The notes below the pieces were generated by a model. That model saw only the letters and a program-made list of their open reading frames with translations. It did not search any database and was not told where the DNA came from. DNA of 64,000 bases from Micromonospora sediminimaris (GTDB taxonomy: Bacteria > Actinomycetota > Actinomycetes > Mycobacteriales > Micromonosporaceae). The translations under genes and the position numbers were made by a program. Every line of letters begins with the position of its first letter. The stretch's first letter is position 1. Positions 58,759 through 64,000 of the stretch are shown piece by piece. The DNA lies in NCBI GenBank assembly GCA_900112325.1, contig FOLJ01000004.1, positions 1 to 64,000 of the forward strand, read 5' to 3'.

Positions 58759-59319
58759 GTGACCACCATTGCTGCTTCGCCCGGTATCTCCGAGGCTGCC
58801 TCCGCGCTGCGGCGGCTGTACTTCATCCGCTTCGCGTTCGCCATCGTGTGGGCCGGGGTGACGATCGCCACCGCCAAGGAGATCGGTCCGCTCGCGGTGG
58901 CGCTGTTCGTGCTCTATCCGTTGTTCGACGTCGGTGCCGCCAGCTACGACCTTCGTTCGTCAAGGGCCACCGGCTCGCCGGCCCTGCTCTATGTGAACAT
59001 CGCGGTGAGCCTCGTCGCGGCGGTAGGAGTGGGTGTCGCCGGGGCGTCCGGCGTTCCCGCGGTCCTGCGGGTCTGGGGTGCCTGGGCGATCGTCGCCGGT
59101 CTGGTCCAGTTGATCGTAGGTGTCACCCGTCGGCGGATGGGCGGCCAGTGGCCAATGATCATCAGCGGCGGCATCTCGGTGCTGGCTGGTGGCTCCTTCA
59201 TCGTCGCAGCCGCCGCGGATCACCCGTCGCTGATCAACGCGGCTGGCTACGCCATTCCCGGCGCCGTCTTCTTCCTGATCGCGGCCGTCCGTCTCGGCCG
59301 TGCCGCGAAGGGAAACTGA
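58759..59319 (+). CDS. Multi-pass membrane protein, HdeD/DUF308-like
   Basis: A 186-aa protein with about six short membrane helices (LYFIRFAFAIVWAGVTIAT, PLAVALFVLYPLFDVGAA, LLYVNIAVSLVAAVGVGVAG, WAIVAGLVQLIVGV, MIISGGISVLAGGSFIV, and GAVFFLIAAVRLG), the pattern of HdeD/DUF308 proteins of unknown or stress-related role. AAAGGG precedes the GTG start. It is the first gene after operator copies 2 and 3 and abuts the FAD oxidoreductase gene, so an operon under TetR control is likely. Confidence 0.72.
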   Translation: MTTIAASPGISEAASALRRLYFIRFAFAIVWAGVTIATAKEIGPLAVALFVLYPLFDVGAASYDLRSSRATGSPALLYVNIAVSLVAAVGVGVAGASGVPAVLRVWGAWAIVAGLVQLIVGVTRRRMGGQWPMIISGGISVLAGGSFIVAAAADHPSLINAAGYAIPGAVFFLIAAVRLGRAAKGN

Positions 59320-59320
59320 C

Positions 59321-60742
59321 ATGACCTCACTTGAGTACGACGTCGTCGTGATCGGTGCCGGTCCGGTCGGGGAGAACGTTGCCGACCGGGTCGTGCGGGG
59401 CGGGCTGACCGCCGCCATCGTCGAGCGGGAACTGGTCGGTGGGGAGTGCTCGTACTGGGCCTGTATGCCCACCAAGGCGTTGCTGCGCAGCGCGTCCGCG
59501 TTGCGGGCGGCTCGCCAACTGCCGGGTGCTCGGGAGGCTGTGACGGGCAACCTGGATGCGGCTGCGGTGCTCGGCCGGCGCGACTCCTTCGCATCCCATT
59601 GGCGGGACGACGGGCAGGTTTCCTGGCTGGAGTCGGCCGGTATCGCCCTGCACCGTGGCCAGGGGCGGATCGCTTCCGCCCGCGTTGTCGAGGTGACCGG
59701 CGTGGACGGTGTCACGACCAGGCTGACCGCGCGGCACGCGGTGGTCGTCGCGACCGGCAGCAGCGCGCTGTTGCCGGACATTCCGGGTCTGCGTGCGGCG
59801 GCGCCGTGGTCCAGCCGCGAGGCTGCCTCGGCCGGGTCGGTTCCCCGTCGGCTCGCCATCATCGGTGGCGGCGTGGTGGCGACCGAGATGGCGACCGCCT
59901 TCGCCGCTCTGGGGTCGTCGGTGGAGGTGCTTGCCCGGGACGGTGTGCTGCCGTCGGCGGAGCCGTTCGCCAGCGAGTTGGTCACGGAGTCGTTGCGCGA
60001 GGCCGGTGTGTCGGTACGCCTCGGCGTGGAGGCTGCTTCCGTAAACCGCGACGACCGCGGAATCGTCCACATCGCAACTGTCGACGGCGAGCGGGTCGAG
60101 GCGGACGAGGTGCTGGTGGCGATCGGCCGGACGCCCAACACTCAGGACATCGGCCTCGACCGCGTGGGACTGGTGCCGGGTGCCTGGCTGGCGGTCGACG
60201 ACACGCTGCGTGTGGTCGGCGGAGGCGGGTGGCTGTATGCCGCGGGTGATGTGAACCGGCGGGTGCTGCTGACCCATCAGGGCAAGTATCAGGCGCGCGC
60301 GGTGGGCGACGCGATCGTGGCCCGGGCGAAGGGGGAGAAGGTCGAGGACGGCAGGTGGGGGCGGCACGCCGCGACCGCCGATGAGCGTGCGGTGCCGCAG
60401 GTGGTGTTCAGCGACCCGGAGATCGCGTCGGTGGGGCTGACCGCGGCTGCGGCCGAGACGGCCGGACTACGGATTCGAGTCGTGGACTACGACCTGGGAA
60501 CCGTCGCCGGAGCCAGCCTGCAGGCCGACGGCTACAAGGGACATGCCCGCATGGTCGTCGACGAGGACCGAAAGGTGGTCGTCGGCTTCACCCTCGCCGG
60601 TCCAGACGTCGCGGAACTGATCCACGCTGCGACGATCGCCATCGTCGGAGAGGTCCCGCTGGACCGACTGTGGCACGCGGTGCCGGCGTACCCGACGGTC
60701 AGCGAGGTCTGGTTGCGACTGCTGGAGACGTACGGCCGCTGA
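59321..60742 (+). CDS. NAD(P)/FAD-dependent disulfide oxidoreductase
   Basis: A 473-aa class I flavoprotein disulfide reductase. FAD motif VVVIGAGPVGENVA at residues 8-21, redox cysteines in GGECSYWACMPTK (C43 and C48), NAD motif IIGGGVVATEMATAFAALGSSV near 184-205, and YAAGDVN near 306. The C-terminal motif reads HAVPAYPTVSEVWL, where the usual catalytic HPT is Tyr-Pro-Thr, so it may not act as a normal lipoamide or glutathione reductase. It starts one base after the membrane protein stop. Known relatives include dihydrolipoamide dehydrogenase and mercuric reductase. TetR control and the EthD-like neighbour suggest a detoxification role. Confidence 0.82.
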   Translation: MTSLEYDVVVIGAGPVGENVADRVVRGGLTAAIVERELVGGECSYWACMPTKALLRSASALRAARQLPGAREAVTGNLDAAAVLGRRDSFASHWRDDGQVSWLESAGIALHRGQGRIASARVVEVTGVDGVTTRLTARHAVVVATGSSALLPDIPGLRAAAPWSSREAASAGSVPRRLAIIGGGVVATEMATAFAALGSSVEVLARDGVLPSAEPFASELVTESLREAGVSVRLGVEAASVNRDDRGIVHIATVDGERVEADEVLVAIGRTPNTQDIGLDRVGLVPGAWLAVDDTLRVVGGGGWLYAAGDVNRRVLLTHQGKYQARAVGDAIVARAKGEKVEDGRWGRHAATADERAVPQVVFSDPEIASVGLTAAAAETAGLRIRVVDYDLGTVAGASLQADGYKGHARMVVDEDRKVVVGFTLAGPDVAELIHAATIAIVGEVPLDRLWHAVPAYPTVSEVWLRLLETYGR

Positions 60743-60853
60743 CGGGGAGCCGAGCGCTCCTCCGCCGCGGTTCACGCCGGATCGAAGCGGCTCGGGTATC
60801 GCCAACGCGAGCCCGAGCCGTTGACCCAGAACGAACGACAAACGGAGGCTTCC

Positions 60854-61159
60854 ATGTCCACCAAGATCACTTTCATAATCGACAACCCAGCGGCCCCCGA
60901 CGACTTCGAGCGTGCCTACGCGGACGTGAAGGCGACCGCGGCGAAGCTGCCGAAGCTGCGACGACTCGAGTCTGCGAAGGTGTGGCCGAAGGAGGACGGG
61001 ACCGCTACCCCCGCCTACCGGACCCTCGACCTCTACTTCGACAGTTACGAAGACGCCTCCGACGCAGTCGCGACGCCTGCTGCCGCTGACGTCTTCGGCA
61101 CGCTCGTGGGGACGCAGGTCGCGTTCAAGGGGTTGTTCTCGGAGATTGAGCAGTCCTGA
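60854..61159 (+). CDS. EthD-family small protein
   Basis: A 101-aa ferredoxin-like alpha/beta protein: TKITFIIDNPAAPDDFERAYADVKATAAKLPKLRRLESAKVWP, YRTLDLYFDSYEDASDAVATPAAADVFG. This is the EthD dimeric alpha-beta-barrel pattern of proteins found in degradation gene sets. GGAGG at 60844-60848 lies five bases before the ATG. It follows the oxidoreductase with a 111-bp gap and probably belongs to the same TetR-controlled set. Confidence 0.75.
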   Translation: MSTKITFIIDNPAAPDDFERAYADVKATAAKLPKLRRLESAKVWPKEDGTATPAYRTLDLYFDSYEDASDAVATPAAADVFGTLVGTQVAFKGLFSEIEQS

Positions 61160-61327
61160 CGCGCGGTTTTCCGACGGCCGGCGTGGTGTCGTTGCGGACG
61201 ACGAACCACCAGCCATTCCTCGGGAGGCACGCCGCCGACCGGTGGCCGCGAACGTCGAGGCACACGCCGTCGCGGCGCGTCACCCGCCCGATTCGCCCTC
61301 GCGGCGTGGCCCGTACGATGGCGGTGG

Positions 61328-61512
61328 TGCTGGTTCGTCCCGTCCGGGTGGGTGGGGCGTCGTAAGAGGGAACCCGGTGTGAATCCGGGACTGCCCCGCA
61401 GCGGTGAGTGGGAACGACCGCCGTCAACAAAGCACTGGACCGTGAGGTCTGGGAAGCGACGGCCAGTAGGCGACCTGGTGTCATGCCCGCGAGTCCGAAG
61501 ACCTGCCAGTGC
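61328..61512 (+). ncRNA. Cobalamin riboswitch
   Basis: The B12 aptamer core is clear: AAGAGGGAACCCGGTGTGAA then TCCGGGACTGCCCCGC at 61364-61399, GCACTGGACC near 61432, GGGAAGCGACGGCCAG near 61451, and the closing GAAGACCTGCC at 61497-61507. Adenosyl- or methylcobalamin binding would lower metE expression when B12-dependent methionine synthesis is available. The boundaries are approximate. Confidence 0.92.
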
Positions 61513-61590
61513 TGCGCACGCCGCCGGTGTGCGCCGCCGGCGGCCGCTCGGGAGGGCCAGGGCGGAAGCCGGTACCCGAGGTGTACCCGT

Positions 61591-61627
61591 CTTCCCCTTC
61601 CGTGTCCGCCGGACACTTCGAGGGAAG
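61591..61627 (+). promoter_or_regulatory. Possible ribosome-site sequestering hairpin before metE
   Basis: CTTCCC at 61591-61596 can pair with GGGAAG at 61622-61627, which is the metE ribosome site, around an inner stem GTGTCC-GCC-GGACAC at 61602-61616. This would be a suitable expression platform for the upstream B12 aptamer, acting on translation. The pairing is inferred. Confidence 0.5.
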
Positions 61628-61637
61628 GACCCCCTTG

Positions 61638-63875
61638 GTGAGTACCGCATTCGGGCAGAGCACCGTGCTCGGCTATCCACGCATCGGCGTCAACCGTGAG
61701 CTGAAGAAGGCTGTCGAGGCGTACTGGGCCGGCACCATCGACGCCGAGGCGCTGGCCAACACCGCTGCCGGTCTCCGAGCGCAGGTGTGGCGGACGCTGC
61801 GCGATGCCCGTCTCGACGCGATCCCGTCGAACACCTTCTCCTACTACGACCAGATGCTCGACACGGCCGTCGCCGTCGGCGCGGTCCCGAACCGGTTCGC
61901 CCGGCTGGGCCTGTCCGCGCTGGACACCTACTTCGCCATGGCCCGCGGCGTCGACGCCGAGCCGGCGCTGGAGCTGACGAAGTGGTTCGACACCAACTAC
62001 CACTACCTGGTGCCGGAGATCGCCCCGGACACCGTCTTCACGGCCAACCCGGCGAAGGCGCTGGACGAGTACGCCGAGGCTCGCGACCTGGGTGTCACCA
62101 CCCGACCGGTGTTCGTCGGCCCGGCCACGTTCCTGCTGCTGGCCAAGGGAGACGATCCGTTCGCCCGGCTCGACGACCTGGTCCGGACGTACGCCCGGAT
62201 TCTCGCCGCCCTGGCGGACGCGGGTGTCGACTGGGTGCAACTGGACGAACCCGCCTACGCCGCCGACCGCAGCCCCGCCGAGATCGATGCCCTCCGTCGC
62301 GCCTACACCCGACTCGGTGAACTCGCACACCGACCGCAGATCTTCGTGGCGACCTACTTCGGTGACCTCGGGGATGCGCTTCCGGCCCTGCTGGACACCC
62401 CGGTCGAAGCCGTCGGCGTGGACCTGGTCGCCGGACCGGGCAACCTGCACCGGCTCGCCGCCGCCGGCCCGCTGGGCGGCAGGACCATCGTCGCCGGCCT
62501 GGTCGACGGCCGCAACATCTGGCGTACCGACCTGCGGGCCGCCGTGACGGCCGGCGCGACGGTCGCCGGGCTCGCCGATCACGTCGCCGTCTCCTCGTCC
62601 TGCTCGCTGCTGCACGTGCCGGTCGACGTGTCCGCGGAGACGCACCTCGACCCCCGGTTGTCCGCGCGGTTGGCGTTCGCCCGGCAGAAGGTCGACGAGA
62701 TCGTCGTGCTCGGCCGTGCGCTGCGCGACGGCACCACCGCGCTACCGGCGCCACTGCCGCCCACCCCGGCGGCCTGGCGTCACGACGACGTGCGCGGCCG
62801 CCTGGCCGCGTTGCGTCCCACCGACCGGCAGCGCGGTGAATACCGCAACCGGGCCGCCCGCCAGCAGGAACGACTGGGCCTGCCGGAGCTGCCGACCACC
62901 ACGATCGGGTCGTTTCCGCAGACCGCCGAACTGCGCAGGGCCCGCGCCGCGCACCGGGCCGGCAGCCTTGACGACGCCGGCTACGTGGCGCGGATGCGCG
63001 CGGAGGTGGCGCAGGTCATCCGGTTGCAGGAACAGCTGGGTCTGGACGTGCTCGTGCACGGGGAACCGGAACGCAACGACATGGTGCAGTACTTCGGCGA
63101 GCAGCTCGACGGTTTCGCCGCCACGCAGCACGGCTGGGTGCAGTCGTACGGCTCCCGCTGCGTACGCCCACCGATCATCTACGGTGACGTGTCCCGCAAG
63201 GCACCGATGACCGTCGAGTGGTCCACCTACGCGCAGTCGCTCACCAGCAAACCGGTCAAGGGCATGCTCACCGGCCCGGTCACCATCCTGGCCTGGTCGT
63301 TCGTCCGTACCGACCAGCCCCTCGCGGACACCGCCGACCAGGTCGCGCTGGCGCTGCGCGACGAGTGCCGCGACCTGGAGTCCGCCGGCATCCGGGTCAT
63401 CCAGGTCGACGAACCGGCACTACGCGAGACGCTGCCGCTGCGCAAGGCCGACCAGAAGGCGTACCTGGACTGGGCCGTCGGAGCGTTTCGGCTGGCCACC
63501 GGCGGTGTCGCCGACGACACCCAGATCCACACCCACCTGTGCTACTCGGAGTTCGGCGAGGTGATCCACGCCATCGACGCCCTCGACGCCGACGTCACAA
63601 GCATCGAGGCATCGCGGTCCAAGATGGAGGTGCTCGACGATCTGGCCGCGATCGGCTACGGCCGGGGTGTCGGACCCGGGGTGTGGGACATCCATTCCCC
63701 CCGGGTGCCGCCGCGCGACGAGGTGATCGAGGCACTGCGCCGGGCGGTCGCGGCCGTGCCGGCCCGCCGGTTGTGGGTCAATCCGGACTGCGGCCTCAAG
63801 ACGCGCGGCTATCCGGAGGTCGAGGCGTCCCTGCGGCACCTGGTCGACGCCGCCGCCGAGGTACGCGGGAGCTGA
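61638..63875 (+). CDS. metE: Cobalamin-independent methionine synthase
   Basis: A 745-aa enzyme of expected length. [23 protein letters not shown] at the N-terminus is the folate-binding start. The C-terminal catalytic half has the zinc ligands in [10 protein letters not shown] (His and Cys), [11 protein letters not shown] (Glu) and [11 protein letters not shown] (Cys). It moves the methyl group from methyltetrahydrofolate polyglutamate to homocysteine. The GTG at 61638 is preferred; a TTG at 61635 is equally spaced from AGGGAAGGA. The B12 riboswitch upstream explains its regulation. A strong terminator follows. Confidence 0.95.
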   Translation: MSTAFGQSTVLGYPRIGVNRELKKAVEAYWAGTIDAEALANTAAGLRAQVWRTLRDARLDAIPSNTFSYYDQMLDTAVAVGAVPNRFARLGLSALDTYFAMARGVDAEPALELTKWFDTNYHYLVPEIAPDTVFTANPAKALDEYAEARDLGVTTRPVFVGPATFLLLAKGDDPFARLDDLVRTYARILAALADAGVDWVQLDEPAYAADRSPAEIDALRRAYTRLGELAHRPQIFVATYFGDLGDALPALLDTPVEAVGVDLVAGPGNLHRLAAAGPLGGRTIVAGLVDGRNIWRTDLRAAVTAGATVAGLADHVAVSSSCSLLHVPVDVSAETHLDPRLSARLAFARQKVDEIVVLGRALRDGTTALPAPLPPTPAAWRHDDVRGRLAALRPTDRQRGEYRNRAARQQERLGLPELPTTTIGSFPQTAELRRARAAHRAGSLDDAGYVARMRAEVAQVIRLQEQLGLDVLVHGEPERNDMVQYFGEQLDGFAATQHGWVQSYGSRCVRPPIIYGDVSRKAPMTVEWSTYAQSLTSKPVKGMLTGPVTILAWSFVRTDQPLADTADQVALALRDECRDLESAGIRVIQVDEPALRETLPLRKADQKAYLDWAVGAFRLATGGVADDTQIHTHLCYSEFGEVIHAIDALDADVTSIEASRSKMEVLDDLAAIGYGRGVGPGVWDIHSPRVPPRDEVIEALRRAVAAVPARRLWVNPDCGLKTRGYPEVEASLRHLVDAAAEVRGS

Positions 63876-63882
63876 CCGCACC

Positions 63883-63921
63883 GAGCCGGGCGGTAAACGA
63901 TCACAAGTGACCGCCCGGCTC
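63883..63921. terminator. Strong hairpin terminator after metE
   Basis: Perfect 12-bp stem GAGCCGGGCGGT at 63883-63894 and ACCGCCCGGCTC at 63910-63921 with a 15-base loop. The right arm overlaps the end of the convergent partial gene, so it may serve both strands. Confidence 0.8.
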
Positions 63922-64000
63922 GTGGTCGGCAAGCCAGTCGCTCAAGGTGCTGCCCGGCTCCATCACCTGCTCGGCCTGACCACCGCTGGCGGTGGCGTTC
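63901..64000 (-). CDS. C-terminal end of an unknown protein (partial)
   Basis: Reading leftward from the window edge, a frame with 32 codons ends at TGA 63901-63903. Its residues are polar, finishing with TLSDWLADHEPGGHL. GC-rich third positions and the convergent terminator support a real gene that starts beyond the window. It is too short to assign a family. Confidence 0.45.
   Translation of the reverse strand, partial: NATASGGQAEQVMEPGSTLSDWLADHEPGGHL

Overview
The window is high-GC DNA with GC-rich third codon positions, frequent GTG starts and many ATGA/GTGA gene overlaps. This is typical of a filamentous actinomycete. The two FHA-type type VII secretion (T7SS) ATPases, the SARP regulator and the general gene style fit the Micromonosporaceae (Micromonospora or a close relative). 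That assignment is inference: no 16S gene or other species marker is present.

Layout. 1-13.3 kb is a mixed metabolic and regulatory stretch. It holds the end of a Clp-type unfoldase overlapping a signal-less solute-binding protein, a UbiB/ABC1 kinase-like protein, and a small propeller-like protein coupled to a protein arginine methyltransferase (PRMT) homologue downstream of a SARP regulator. It continues with an F420/NADP-type oxidoreductase, an HxlR-SCP2 regulator, an adenosine deaminase, a homocysteine S-methyltransferase, a class V aminotransferase homologue without its PLP lysine, an 83-aa small protein and a membrane protein. 13.4-28.0 kb is T7SS locus A: two accessory proteins, an EssC/EccC ATPase with N-terminal ubiquitin-like and FHA-like regions, a divergent ECF sigma/anti-sigma pair, two small WXG-like proteins, a 1516-aa multidomain protein and a divergent 292-aa protein.

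28.0-40.1 kb holds an HxlR/SnoaL-like pair, a DUF5701-like protein, a drug-type ABC exporter with a divergent TetR regulator, and a four-gene FtsX/MacB-like ABC operon. 40.5-52.5 kb is T7SS locus B: an ECF sigma factor coupled to a probable secreted T7SS substrate, a WXG100-like protein, a second EssC/EccC ATPase, then two small WXG-type genes on the other strand, a secreted-repeat lipoprotein, a LysM-like membrane protein and a ferric-reductase-like flavocytochrome. 52.5-64 kb holds a large CadC-type ATPase regulator, an MFS transporter, a possible 16-codon leader peptide before an alpha/beta hydrolase, a TetR repressor with three identical operator-like sites and its probable target operon, a cobalamin riboswitch with metE, and the end of an unknown gene.

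How the parts work together. The two T7SS loci are the main theme. Each pairs its own ECF sigma factor with an EssC-like motor, WXG-type small proteins and one long protein with a central hydrophobic module. No EccB, EccD, EccE or mycosin gene is present. The strongest unusual points are the bacterial PRMT-propeller pair, the lysine-less class V aminotransferase beside a tryptophan-rich 83-aa protein, the giant locus A protein with RTX-like nonapeptides, and the hydrophobic module shared between the two loci. No tRNA, rRNA, insertion sequence, phage gene or CRISPR array was seen.
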